Assembly (NCBI GenBank): GCA_013001595.1
Contig: JABDMH010000066.1
Location: 1 to 64,000 of the forward strand
DNA from: Saprospiraceae bacterium
GTDB taxonomy: Bacteria; Bacteroidota; Bacteroidia; Chitinophagales; Saprospiraceae
Direction: 5' to 3'
DNA length: 64,000 nucleotides
In this document: positions 44,494 to 53,807 of the stretch, in pieces
Position numbering within the stretch: position 1 is the first letter of the stretch
Layout: every line of letters begins with the position of its first letter
Notes under the pieces: generated by a model
The model's database searches: none
Told to the model about the DNA's origin: nothing
The model's input: the letters and a program-made list of their open reading frames with translations, nothing else
Made by a program: the position numbers and the translations under genes

Positions 44494-47400
44494 ATGCATC
44501 TTGCAGTCCTCCTTCCATGCTTTGTGATCTGCAATCATGCGGACAGATGCTGCTGCTTGATCGTATGCATTTTCACAGCGACCTTACTCAATAGTCAAAA
44601 CGAACTCTTCATCTCAGAATATCTTGAGTCATCGAGCAACAAATGCATCGAAATATTCAATCCCTCCAACCAGAGCATCACCCTCGATGGAGTATACAAA
44701 CTGAGGAGAGGTTCTAACGGCAATCCCATGTTGGCTACCATGAGAAATTTGACAGGTTCGATTGCTGCAAAGTCATCATTTGTGTTGTGCACATCAAACT
44801 CTGCTTACTCCGGAGATGATAACATCGGAGCTGCGGGATATAATGGAAACGATGCCATCGTTCTTGAAAAAAATGGCAATCCCATCGATATCATTGGAAA
44901 TATCGGATGTGATCCAGGTACTGCTTGGAGCAGTGGGTCACACAGCACTGCAGACCGTACACTGGTGAGAAGAAGTTGTGTAAATTCCGGAGTTTCCAAT
45001 AATCCAGGAGGTAATTGCCCTTTCCCTACCCTGGTCTCTGAGTGGATCTCACTGCCACCACTTACAGCACAACTGGGGCAGCATGGCTACCTAGCCAATA
45101 TCAATGATGTGGTTGTCACAATGACATCTGATTGTGGAACCAATGATGGCTCCCTAGACATACAAGCTACCGGAGCCGGATTGGAATATTCGATCGATGG
45201 TGGCACAAGCTTTCAGTCATCCAGTGTCTTTACTGGACTTAACACCGGACACTATCAAATTGTAGTTAGAACCGCAATTGATCCGGGCTGCCAACTATTG
45301 AGCTCTGCCACCGTTCAAGGTCCCACCCAACCACAAATATCATTCATCGATACCGACGATCCAACCAACTGCCAGATCCAAGATGGAAGGATTGAAATAA
45401 TGGCTTCAGGCAATAACCTCGAATTCAGTTTAAACAATGGTTCCTCATTCAATGGAAATGCGGCATTCTCGAATTTGGCTGCCGGTGTCTACGACATTGT
45501 AGTCAGACAAGTCTCCACTTCAGGATGTCTTGATGTGCAACATGGCATCATCCTTACCGATCCTGAAAGGCCAAACCTATCTTTACTATCCCACCAGGAT
45601 ATTTCTTGTAAAGGCTGGGCTGATGGATCGATAGATGTTGAAGCAAGTGGTGGCACCGGTAACTATGGTTACAATTGGATGGGCCCTACAGCGATAGGTA
45701 ACACCAACCAAGCTCAGGAACTTACTTCTGGAGATTATCAGGTAGTCGTTACTGACATGAGCCATGATCTCTGCCGGGATTCGTTGAATATTCTCCTGGT
45801 CGAACCTAATAACGACCCTCCCATGGTCCAATTGGAACCGATATCACCCATTTGCCAATCCGATGAAGCAATTACTTTGCCGCTAGTACAAGATGGTATA
45901 AATGGAACCTGGTCAGGATCTGGAGTCAGCAACAACACTTTCGATCCCAATGGCCTCATGGGTATGGTCACCCTAAATTTTTTGCCCAATCCTGGACAAT
46001 GCGCTATTAACAGCAATACCCAAATCCAGGTGCAACAAGATTGGCCCGTACAACTCGACATTCCATCAAGCATCTGTGCGCTATCTAATCCCATTCAGCT
46101 CAATACCACCCAAAATGAAATTGATGGAACCTGGTCAGGAACCGGAGTCAGCAACAACACTTTCGATCCCAGTGGCCTCATGGGTATGGTCACCCTCAAT
46201 TTTTTGCCCGATCCTGGCCAATGCGCTGGCAACAGCAATACCCAAATCCAGGTGCAACAAGATTGGCCCGTACAACTCGACATCCCACTAAGCATCTGTG
46301 CGCTATCTAATCCCATTCAACTCAACACTACCCAAAATGGAATTGATGGAACCTGGTCGGGAACCGGAGTCAGCAACAACACTTTCGATCCCAATGGCCT
46401 CACGGGCATGGTCACCCTCAGTTTCTCGCCCGATCCTGGCCAATGCGCTAGCAACAGCAATACCCAAATCCAGGTGCAACAAGATTTGCCTGTACTACTC
46501 GACATCCCACCAAGCATCTGTGCGCTATCTAATCCCATTCAACTCAACACTACCCAAAACGGAATAGTTGGAACCTGGTCGGGAACCGGAGTCAGCAACA
46601 ACACCTTTGATCCCAATGGCCTCAATGGGATGGTCACCCTCAATTTTTTGCCCGATCTTGGCCAATGCGCTAGCATCACCAATACCCAAATCCAGGTGCA
46701 ACTAGATTTGCCCGTACAACTTGACATTCCACCAAGCATCTGTGCGCTATCTAATCCCATTCAACTCAACACCACCCAAAATGGAATAGATGGAACTTGG
46801 TCAGGAATCGGAGTGAGTAACAACACTTTCGATCCCAATGGCCTCACGGGCATGGTCACCCTCAGTTTCTCGCCCGATCCTGGCCAATGCGCTAGCAACA
46901 CCAATAGCCAAATCCAGGTGCAACAGGATCTGCCCGTACAACTCGATATTCCACCAAGCATCTGTGTACTTTCTGATCCCATTCAACTCAATACTACCCA
47001 AAACGGAAGTGATGGAACCTGGTCAGGAGCCGGAGTTAGCAACAACACCTTCGATCCCAATGGCCTCACGGGCATGGTCACCCTCAGTTTCTCGCCCGAT
47101 CCTGACCAATGCGCTGACAACAACAATACCCAGATCCAGGTGCAACAGGATCTGTCCCTGCAACTCGACATTCCCCTAAGCATTTGTGTACTATCTAATC
47201 CCATTCAGCTCAACACTAGTCAAAATGGAATAGACGGAACCTGGTCAGGAACCGGAGTAAGTGCTAACACCTTTGATACCGATGGCCTACCCGGTATAAG
47301 AAGCCTTAGTTTTGAGCCTGATCCTGGACAATGCGCACTTCCTACTGAGGTGGATATTACTGTGTTTAGTCCATACCGCCCAACACTGCTTATTGACGAA

Positions 47401-50400
47401 ATGATTTGTGTAAGCAATGCTCCTGTCTTGCTTCCTGAGGAACAGGATGGAATCATTGGAAATTGGAATGGTCCTGGAGTCATGGCCAACAAATTTAATC
47501 CGGTTGGACTTAGTGGTCATCAAGATCTGACCTTTATACCAGCTGTTAACCAATGTGGACTCATTAGCCAAACTTCTATCGAAGTTGTAGAACAGCTCTC
47601 CATTACCTTTGATGTTCCCGACACAACCTGCACTGAATCTGAAATCACGCTGAAAGTGAACCAGAGCGGCATCTCTGGTCAGTGGTCAGGACTAGGTGTA
47701 CAAGATAATCGATTTGATGCTGGAGGGCTACAAGGTCAAATCATGCTCACCTTTGCTCCCCAACCCGGTCAGTGTGCCCAAACCACTGCTACTTTCATAG
47801 AAGTGAAGGGGCCCTCCGTCCCTTTACTTGACATCACCACAACTCTCTGTGCATCGGCAGGCCCCGTCAATCTAGGTAGCATTCAGGATCAAATTCATGG
47901 AAGTTGGTCTGGTCCAGGAGTCCGGGACAATCATTTTGATCTTTCTGGACTGAAAGGCTTGCAAGAGCTAGTCTTTCATCCGAACCCAGATCAATGTGCC
48001 ACCGCAGCCAGTGGGCAGATAGATGTAGTTGTCGCTCCCATTATGATGCTACAAGTCGAGCATCCACTTTGCCATGGAGATCTAGGTCAGATTTTACCGC
48101 AACTCTCAGGACGTAAGCCTTTTGCATTTGACTGGAGTATAGATGGCATAGGAGACTATGATGACAATCCTCATTTAATCGAAGTACCTGCAGGCAACTA
48201 TTCCTTATCCGTAAGGGACAGTGTGGGCTGCATATCAGATACCGTGGTAGTGGTCAGCAGCCCTGGCATTCTCACCAGCGTGATTTCTCAAACAGATACA
48301 AATCTCATAGGTGTAGCAGCTGGTGGCACCCCACCCTATCGGTATTATTGGAGTACCGGTGATACTACACGCACCATCACGTTGATCGGGCAAGATGATT
48401 CACTACAACTGACGGTCACAGACCAGCACGGATGTGAAAGCATCAACCGAATCTATCTTGATAATCCAGACTGTACGCTACAAATTCAGCGAAGCTTGAA
48501 AGATGTCAGCTGTTACGGTATGAGCGATGGTCAAGCAAGTATTTTGGTAGATGGTGGGACAGCCAACTATACATATGTCTGGAGTCACGACACTACTTTA
48601 AACCAAAAAGATGTAGCCAATCTAGCACCCGGCACATATACCGTTGAAGTAGCCGATGGAAGAGCATGCGTCGTGACTGATTCATTCATTATTAGCGAGC
48701 CAGATGAGTTAGGTCTGGTCGCAGAAATACAGCATAGTTCAGATCAAAATGGTTCGATCGACCTGATCCCCACTGGCGGCAAGCAACCATATGAATTTGT
48801 ATGGGATGATGGATCAAAAAACAGCCGTCTTGAAAATCTAAACCAAGGTGCTTATCAAGCAACTGTGACAGACGCCAACGGATGCAGTACTGAGGGTATG
48901 TGGTCGATCCAAGCCGTCCAGTGCAATTTTACGGCAATCGTTGAGTACCAAGCAGGGTGCAAACGACAAAACAATGGCAGCGCGAAGGTAACTGTCATGA
49001 ACCCCACCACTTCCCTTAGTTTCCTCTGGAGTCACAATCCACTGCTTAACCAAGACAGTGTTGGTGATTTGGCAATAGGTACCTATCAAGTAGAAGTATC
49101 TGACGGAGCCGGCTGCATTGAAATCTTAGATTTCACAATCTCTCTCGAAGACTTTCTCACCACCGATTTTGTTACCGAAGATGTGAATACAGTTTCTGCA
49201 ACAGATGGGTGGATCAAAGCCAATGTCAGTGGTGGTCAAGGCCCCTACTTCTTTTTGTGGAGCAACGAAAAATCAACAGATAGCATAGCCAATCTTAGGG
49301 CGGGAACCTACAGCCTGACCGTTTCTGATCAAAATGGTTGTATGGATAGCCTGACCACCAACATCAATGTGGTCGGCTGTAATTTGTTCTCTGCGGTAGC
49401 CATCAATCATCCGCGATGTAGCGGAGATTCGAATGGGGAAGTCATCCTAAGTGCCGCCAGTGGAGCACAGCCCATTCGTACTATTTGGGAACACGACTCC
49501 ACACTGCAATCAAATGTGGCACATGGTCTGGCTGCAGGGCGGTACACACTTACCATCATCGATGCTGCCGACTGTCAGCATGAGTTGCCCTACGAGTTGA
49601 TCGATCCGTTGGAAGTCAACTTCGTTGTGGATATTCAAAATGAAAACACAACGGGAGCCAATGACGGCTCAGCCGCTATTAGACCGATTGGTGGAACACC
49701 TGGTTACAACTACCAGTGGAGTAATGGTGGTTCCACTAATTTCTCAAAAAATCTATCTCCAGGTCGATATGTAGTCACCATTACAGACAGCAAAGGGTGT
49801 ATGAAAATCGACTCTTTTGACATCTTGCCAGCTGATGCCTGCCTGCTCACAATCAGTAAAGAAGTAATAAATGCTTCCTGTGGTGTAACCGACGGCTCTA
49901 TTGAATTGAGGCTTGATAATGTAAATGGATCCGCAGAAATACGTTGGCTAAACACCGGCGAAAAGGACGTGCTAAAATCTTCAAATTTGGCTCCAGGTCT
50001 CTACTATACATCCGTCACAGATGATGTCTGTTCAATCATAGACAGCAGTGTAGTGGAAAGAGATAGCATTCGAGGCATATCTTATAGCCTTCAACAATCT
50101 ATTTGCCTTGAACCAGCCAGCGCTCAACTCGTGCTAGGCAATGTAGTCGGAGGCCGGGCACCACACCAAATCACACTTAATGGTGAAACAGTCATCTCAG
50201 GCGCTCAACCGTTGGATCTTTCATCAGGCAACTACCGACTGGAAGCAAAAGACCAGGGTAGCTGCATATATGCAGAGGGATTTGAAGTCAAATCATTGGA
50301 CTTGTTTACAGTTACACCAAGTCGCACTGTGAAGCGGGGTGAGGTTGTGGATATTGCAGCCTCCTTCGCAGGAGGTACTGATGGCCTAACCTTCAATTGG

Positions 50401-50835
50401 TCAAATACGAAGGGAGTCATTTGCGAACAATGCTTGGATTTCACCATCAATCCAGAGGAGTCAGACACATATAGATTTTCAGTGTTGGATGCACAAGGAT
50501 GCAGTCAATCTGCTGCTGTGCAAATAATTGTGGATGAACGGAATCTATTCTACATCCCAAATGCCATCACTCCGAATCAGGACGGTCTAAATGATGAATT
50601 CATGATCTATGACGGCAAACTTCTGATTGAAACGATTGAAACTTTTGAGCTTTTCAATAAGGAGGGTTTGCTGCTGACTCGACAAGTAAATATACCTGCA
50701 AACGTCCCCATTCCAAATGTCGCTGAACAGCTTTCTCAGGCCATTACGCCAGAAGTTTTCATGTATGTGATGCGGTTACGATTTCGTCAAGGGTATAGTC
50801 GCAGCTATCGCGGTGCACTACATGTCATTCGATGA
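44494..50835 (+). CDS. Giant multidomain surface protein (lamin-tail, tandem repeats, SprB repeats, CHU_C end)
   Basis: A 2113-residue exported protein. In order: a signal (about 1-33), a lamin-tail domain (about 35-185, ELFISEYLESSSNKCIEIFNPS), two Ig-like/SprB-related units, ten ~74-residue repeats with the core GTWSGxGVSNNTFDPxGL (about 449-1188), a series of SprB-type repeats (SCYGMSDGQASILVDGG..., each ending in a C-x-D/S segment) and a CHU_C domain (FYIPNAITPNQDGLNDEFMIYDGK) at the C-terminus, a T9SS type B signal. It is expected on the cell surface as an adhesin, perhaps in gliding. The middle repeats are almost identical at DNA level, so they expanded or were homogenised recently. A strong terminator follows. 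Substrate or ligand unknown. Confidence 0.88.
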   Translation: MHLAVLLPCFVICNHADRCCCLIVCIFTATLLNSQNELFISEYLESSSNKCIEIFNPSNQSITLDGVYKLRRGSNGNPMLATMRNLTGSIAAKSSFVLCTSNSAYSGDDNIGAAGYNGNDAIVLEKNGNPIDIIGNIGCDPGTAWSSGSHSTADRTLVRRSCVNSGVSNNPGGNCPFPTLVSEWISLPPLTAQLGQHGYLANINDVVVTMTSDCGTNDGSLDIQATGAGLEYSIDGGTSFQSSSVFTGLNTGHYQIVVRTAIDPGCQLLSSATVQGPTQPQISFIDTDDPTNCQIQDGRIEIMASGNNLEFSLNNGSSFNGNAAFSNLAAGVYDIVVRQVSTSGCLDVQHGIILTDPERPNLSLLSHQDISCKGWADGSIDVEASGGTGNYGYNWMGPTAIGNTNQAQELTSGDYQVVVTDMSHDLCRDSLNILLVEPNNDPPMVQLEPISPICQSDEAITLPLVQDGINGTWSGSGVSNNTFDPNGLMGMVTLNFLPNPGQCAINSNTQIQVQQDWPVQLDIPSSICALSNPIQLNTTQNEIDGTWSGTGVSNNTFDPSGLMGMVTLNFLPDPGQCAGNSNTQIQVQQDWPVQLDIPLSICALSNPIQLNTTQNGIDGTWSGTGVSNNTFDPNGLTGMVTLSFSPDPGQCASNSNTQIQVQQDLPVLLDIPPSICALSNPIQLNTTQNGIVGTWSGTGVSNNTFDPNGLNGMVTLNFLPDLGQCASITNTQIQVQLDLPVQLDIPPSICALSNPIQLNTTQNGIDGTWSGIGVSNNTFDPNGLTGMVTLSFSPDPGQCASNTNSQIQVQQDLPVQLDIPPSICVLSDPIQLNTTQNGSDGTWSGAGVSNNTFDPNGLTGMVTLSFSPDPDQCADNNNTQIQVQQDLSLQLDIPLSICVLSNPIQLNTSQNGIDGTWSGTGVSANTFDTDGLPGIRSLSFEPDPGQCALPTEVDITVFSPYRPTLLIDEMICVSNAPVLLPEEQDGIIGNWNGPGVMANKFNPVGLSGHQDLTFIPAVNQCGLISQTSIEVVEQLSITFDVPDTTCTESEITLKVNQSGISGQWSGLGVQDNRFDAGGLQGQIMLTFAPQPGQCAQTTATFIEVKGPSVPLLDITTTLCASAGPVNLGSIQDQIHGSWSGPGVRDNHFDLSGLKGLQELVFHPNPDQCATAASGQIDVVVAPIMMLQVEHPLCHGDLGQILPQLSGRKPFAFDWSIDGIGDYDDNPHLIEVPAGNYSLSVRDSVGCISDTVVVVSSPGILTSVISQTDTNLIGVAAGGTPPYRYYWSTGDTTRTITLIGQDDSLQLTVTDQHGCESINRIYLDNPDCTLQIQRSLKDVSCYGMSDGQASILVDGGTANYTYVWSHDTTLNQKDVANLAPGTYTVEVADGRACVVTDSFIISEPDELGLVAEIQHSSDQNGSIDLIPTGGKQPYEFVWDDGSKNSRLENLNQGAYQATVTDANGCSTEGMWSIQAVQCNFTAIVEYQAGCKRQNNGSAKVTVMNPTTSLSFLWSHNPLLNQDSVGDLAIGTYQVEVSDGAGCIEILDFTISLEDFLTTDFVTEDVNTVSATDGWIKANVSGGQGPYFFLWSNEKSTDSIANLRAGTYSLTVSDQNGCMDSLTTNINVVGCNLFSAVAINHPRCSGDSNGEVILSAASGAQPIRTIWEHDSTLQSNVAHGLAAGRYTLTIIDAADCQHELPYELIDPLEVNFVVDIQNENTTGANDGSAAIRPIGGTPGYNYQWSNGGSTNFSKNLSPGRYVVTITDSKGCMKIDSFDILPADACLLTISKEVINASCGVTDGSIELRLDNVNGSAEIRWLNTGEKDVLKSSNLAPGLYYTSVTDDVCSIIDSSVVERDSIRGISYSLQQSICLEPASAQLVLGNVVGGRAPHQITLNGETVISGAQPLDLSSGNYRLEAKDQGSCIYAEGFEVKSLDLFTVTPSRTVKRGEVVDIAASFAGGTDGLTFNWSNTKGVICEQCLDFTINPEESDTYRFSVLDAQGCSQSAAVQIIVDERNLFYIPNAITPNQDGLNDEFMIYDGKLLIETIETFELFNKEGLLLTRQVNIPANVPIPNVAEQLSQAITPEVFMYVMRLRFRQGYSRSYRGALHVIR
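45838..48057 (+). repeat. Ten tandem ~222-bp coding repeats
   Basis: The array encodes ten copies of a ~74-residue unit (IC...PIQLNTTQNGIDGTWSG...NTFDPNGL...PDPGQCA...TQIQVQQD). Units 2 to 6 (about 46060-47169) are near-identical in DNA and keep an exact 222-bp period. Unit 1 and unit 7 are hybrid at one end, and units 8-10 are strongly diverged but keep the spacing, Cys pair and WxGxGV core. The period is a multiple of three, so unequal crossing-over would change copy number in frame. Confidence 0.92.
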
Positions 50836-50883
50836 AGACTTTGTGGTCGACTTGTGTACACCAATATGGGAGAGAAAAAATAA

Positions 50884-50919
50884 AAAAGCCCGAATCAAAA
50901 TATAATGATTCGGGCTTTT
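50884..50919. terminator. Bidirectional Rho-independent terminator
   Basis: AAAAGCCCGAATCA (50884-50897) and TGATTCGGGCTTTT (50906-50919) form a perfect 14-bp stem with an 8-base AT loop. A and T tracts lie on both sides. It ends both the giant surface-protein gene (plus) and the ExbB/ExbD operon (minus). Confidence 0.88.
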
Positions 50920-50939
50920 CTGAAATCCTAAAAGCGGAA

Positions 50940-51407
50940 CTAATTCTGTTTCGGTCTAGCCGAGTAGTTGATTTTAAGTTGTCCAGATTTTCTTAAAATT
51001 GTCTTTACATCTGTCACGATGCCCATAGTCACATCCCCATCCACCTTCAACGAGCTTGTTATACGTGGTCGCTGTGGTTCAGGAACTTTAATTTTGTGTT
51101 GCTCAAGGAACAGCGGAATTTCATTTTCTGAGGCAAATTTGTCTCCCAACTGAATCCTGGGTTTTGTGCCATATGTCACCTGATACTTTTCCACCGGTTT
51201 ACCGATCCAAATATGATTTACCAGTGATTTCTGCTCCAACTTCTGCAATTGTGTTGCTTCTGGAACAACCACCTTCACCTTTCGCTCACCATCTCTCAGT
51301 ACGGTTACCACCATAAAGAAAAATAAGAGCATAAATATGATATCTGGTAAAGAAGCTGTAGAGACTTCCGGTGAGGCTTTACCTCTCTTCTTGCTAAAAT
51401 GTGCCAT
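50940..51407 (-). CDS. exbD: ExbD/TolR-family biopolymer transport protein (second copy)
   Basis: A 155-residue protein with one transmembrane helix after a short basic tail. The proton-carrying Asp22 lies in SLPDIIFMLLFFFMVVTV, and a periplasmic ExbD domain follows. It works with ExbB to energise TonB and so the SusC-type receptors. It is the last gene of the four-gene operon and ends at the bidirectional terminator. Confidence 0.9.
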   Translation of the reverse strand: MAHFSKKRGKASPEVSTASLPDIIFMLLFFFMVVTVLRDGERKVKVVVPEATQLQKLEQKSLVNHIWIGKPVEKYQVTYGTKPRIQLGDKFASENEIPLFLEQHKIKVPEPQRPRITSSLKVDGDVTMGIVTDVKTILRKSGQLKINYSARPKQN

Positions 51408-51416
51408 ATCTAAATT

Positions 51417-51971
51417 TTATTCTTCTCCAAAGTTTGTAGGCTCCGCTTCTGACAAAACCATCGGTATCTTTACTTTAATCGCCTTCTTCCAGGCTATGGG
51501 TAGATCATCACTGTAGGGAACCCCATACATCTTTCTAGCCTCATCATCCCACAATTCATCATAAGCAGCTTTCAACTCGTTGTAAACACCGAGATATTGT
51601 TTGTAGCTGGTGCCACGATCGTTCTTCAAAGAGATGATCGCATTTTTAGGATTGGTTGATAGGTCTTCCCGACGCATGGGATTGGCAATAAATTCCTTGG
51701 CTCGCTCCCTGAGTTCATCTATATCAGTAAGTTCGCCACGTACCAGCAATTGATCTTGAGCATTCACCAACACCGAGAATACATTCCTCTTTCTCAATTG
51801 TTGTATATCCGGTTCTTCGTCACTCCATGGTGGAAGTTTTACGGTGATGCCTTTGTCAACATCAATGGTCGTGGTCACCAGGAAGAAAATGAGCAGCAAG
51901 AAGGCAATATCTGCCATCGAACCTGCATTGATCTCATTCTTCATACGATCTCTAGTGCTCGTCTTTGCCAT
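51417..51971 (-). CDS. exbD: ExbD/TolR-family biopolymer transport protein (first copy)
   Basis: A 184-residue ExbD homologue with Asp21 in the helix MADIAFLLLIFFLVTTTI. The periplasmic part is longer than in the second copy and includes a Tyr/Asp-rich segment (YKQYLGVYNELKAAYDELWDDEARKMYG). Two unequal ExbD proteins in one operon are common in Bacteroidota and may form mixed complexes. The gap to the second exbD is 9 bases. Confidence 0.9.
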   Translation of the reverse strand: MAKTSTRDRMKNEINAGSMADIAFLLLIFFLVTTTIDVDKGITVKLPPWSDEEPDIQQLRKRNVFSVLVNAQDQLLVRGELTDIDELRERAKEFIANPMRREDLSTNPKNAIISLKNDRGTSYKQYLGVYNELKAAYDELWDDEARKMYGVPYSDDLPIAWKKAIKVKIPMVLSEAEPTNFGEE

Positions 51972-51985
51972 AGCCTACTCTAATT

Positions 51986-52456
51986 TTATTTAAAGATATT
52001 GGTAATCTCAGAGACAATGAATGACAATACCGCAATGGCCCCTAAAATTAGGGTCGACTTTATTGCGGCACTGATAAACTGACTCTGTCCTCCCGTCAAA
52101 TTGAACTTCTCTACAGCATTGGCTACAATTCCGGACGTTTCTGGCTCGGAAGTGGAGTACAGCGCAAAAAAGAGAACCAGCAAAACTGCCAGGGCAATGA
52201 TGGCTTTCATAGCTCCTTTAGGATTGGTCACCATGTGAAAAATCCCAAATAAGACTGCTGCTGCTGCACAAACCACTAGAAGTCCTAGGGTTGCATACAA
52301 GCCTGCATTGAAGATGGTCGTTGTACCGCGATCTTCCTTGGTTAAGCCATTGAAAGCATCTACACCACTAAAAACACTGGCGAAGAATACAACAATGACA
52401 ATCAAGCCAACGGAAAACGCAGCCAGCTGGCCATATTTCGTTAACGATTTATACAT
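51986..52456 (-). CDS. Membrane protein of the ExbB/ExbD cluster, unknown function
   Basis: A 156-residue integral membrane protein with four helices (AFSVGLIVIVVFFASVFSG, AGLYATLGLLVVCAAAAVLFGI, AIIALAVLLVLFFALY, STLILGAIAVLSFIVSEI). It lies between exbB and exbD, 15 bases from each. Similar small proteins occupy this place in other Bacteroidota and may be accessory subunits of the motor. No catalytic motif is visible. Confidence 0.7.
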   Translation of the reverse strand: MYKSLTKYGQLAAFSVGLIVIVVFFASVFSGVDAFNGLTKEDRGTTTIFNAGLYATLGLLVVCAAAAVLFGIFHMVTNPKGAMKAIIALAVLLVLFFALYSTSEPETSGIVANAVEKFNLTGGQSQFISAAIKSTLILGAIAVLSFIVSEITNIFK

Positions 52457-52471
52457 AATATTCCAGCTTTA

Positions 52472-53191
52472 TTATTTGAAAACATTGTTTCTCGCCATCA
52501 CATCTACCAAACCAACGGAAGCATCTTCCATCTTATTGACAATGCCATCAATTTTAGATACGATATAGTTGTAAAAGATTTGCAGAATAATGGCAACAAC
52601 CAAACCAAATACTGTGGTCAATAGGGCCACTTTGATACCCCCTGCCACAACAGATGGAGAAAGGTCACCAACCGCCTCAATGCGATCAAAAGCCTGAATC
52701 ATCCCGATTACCGTACCCATGAAACCCAGCATCGGTGCAATGGCAATGAATAGGGAAATCCAAACCAAGCCTTTCTCTAACAGCCCCATCTGAACACTGC
52801 CATAGGACGTGATGGCCTTTTCTACAGCTTCAGGACCATTATGAGAATTTCGAATGCCTTCATATAATACACTTGCTGTAGGACCAGGAGTAGACTTACA
52901 TACCTCCATTGCACCTTCCACATCTCCTTGAGACAATCGCTCGTCAATTCTATTCATCAGCTTGTCGGTATTGGTGGTAGCTAGATTAAGCGTAATGATG
53001 CGCTCAATGCAGAATGCCAATCCCAGGATCAGACAAACCAGTACCAAGCTCATAAACCTCCAATCACCTTCAATAAATTTCTCTTTCAATACTTGAAAGC
53101 CTCCAGGTGCCTCACCTTGAGCCAAGATATCCAGTGCTCCGAAAGAAGCCATGAATCCAAAAACAAGCATTAATGCAAGTACTTTTCGCAT
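52472..53191 (-). CDS. exbB: ExbB/TolQ/MotA-family proton channel protein
   Basis: A 239-residue protein with a cleavable-looking N-terminal signal (MLVFGFMASFGALDILAQ) and three further helices. The MotA/TolQ/ExbB domain is clear: GLVWISLFIAIAPMLGFMGTVIGMIQAF and VAGGIKVALLTTVFGLVVAIILQIFYNYI. With the two ExbD proteins it forms the motor that drives TonB-dependent uptake. First gene of the operon. Confidence 0.92.
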   Translation of the reverse strand: MRKVLALMLVFGFMASFGALDILAQGEAPGGFQVLKEKFIEGDWRFMSLVLVCLILGLAFCIERIITLNLATTNTDKLMNRIDERLSQGDVEGAMEVCKSTPGPTASVLYEGIRNSHNGPEAVEKAITSYGSVQMGLLEKGLVWISLFIAIAPMLGFMGTVIGMIQAFDRIEAVGDLSPSVVAGGIKVALLTTVFGLVVAIILQIFYNYIVSKIDGIVNKMEDASVGLVDVMARNNVFK

Positions 53192-53564
53192 AACAGTTAG
53201 GATTTTCGTTTACTTAATGAGTTAAAAATGGACAGTTAAATTAAAAAATATTCGCTTAGTTTAACCATTAATCCCGCCAAATTTTACGTAAGTGAACACG
53301 GAATAAAATCTGCATTCAAAGGGATTTCGGCTTCTTACCATAAAAGATAAGTCACTGACCTATAAATACTTGAGCAAATTCAGTTTTATCGGTCTAAAAC
53401 TATCTTGACTAGGCCTTCGTACCGCCTAGCTCAAAGCCAGGTTTGTATCGGACTTCAATATACAAGAACTTATGAACTCACTGAAATTTCCTTTGCAAAG
53501 CTTTCATGCCTTTCCCTAGCGAGATCGTTCCCACAAAGGTGATTCAACTAGACTTCAACCTGTG
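53192..53564. other. Intergenic leader of exbB and flank of tRNA-Ser
   Basis: 373 bases without a credible gene. The exbB promoter should be here; no full TTTG/TAnnTTTG pair was found. The tRNA-Ser 3' end borders it at 53565. Confidence 0.4.
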
Positions 53565-53651
53565 CGGAGAGAGAGGGATTCGAACCCTCGATACCCTCAC
53601 GGGTATACACGCTTTCCAGGCGTGCCTCTTCAGCCACTCGAGCACCTCTCC
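53565..53651 (-). tRNA. tRNA-Ser (GGA)
   Basis: The minus strand folds as a class II tRNA. The acceptor stem is GGAGAGG with TCTCTCC and discriminator G; the anticodon stem is CACGC/GCGTG around CT-GGA-AA (anticodon 53615-53617). A long variable arm TATACCC/GGGTATC is typical of tRNA-Ser, and the T arm is GAGGG-TTCGAAT-CCCTC. The 3' CCA is not encoded (CACA follows). It reads UCC and UCU codons. Confidence 0.95.
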
Positions 53652-53807
53652 AGAAAATTTTCCCTGGTCCGTTGACCCAGAAATGTGCTCAAATATCTAA
53701 AATTATTCCACATATCCCCCTCATCAAGCTATCACACTTCATCAATCTTCATTAGCTATAACAGTACTTCTATCATAAGAAGATGCAGCAATGAAGTCTA
53801 GGATTGG

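Noticed and set aside
46095..47204. A row of equal 73-residue minus-strand frames (each 222 bases)
   Set aside because: They are antisense shadows of the tandem repeat in the surface-protein gene; the equal length simply reflects the 222-bp period.
45838..48057. CRISPR array
   Set aside because: Repeats are 222 bp, coding, in frame and without spacers.
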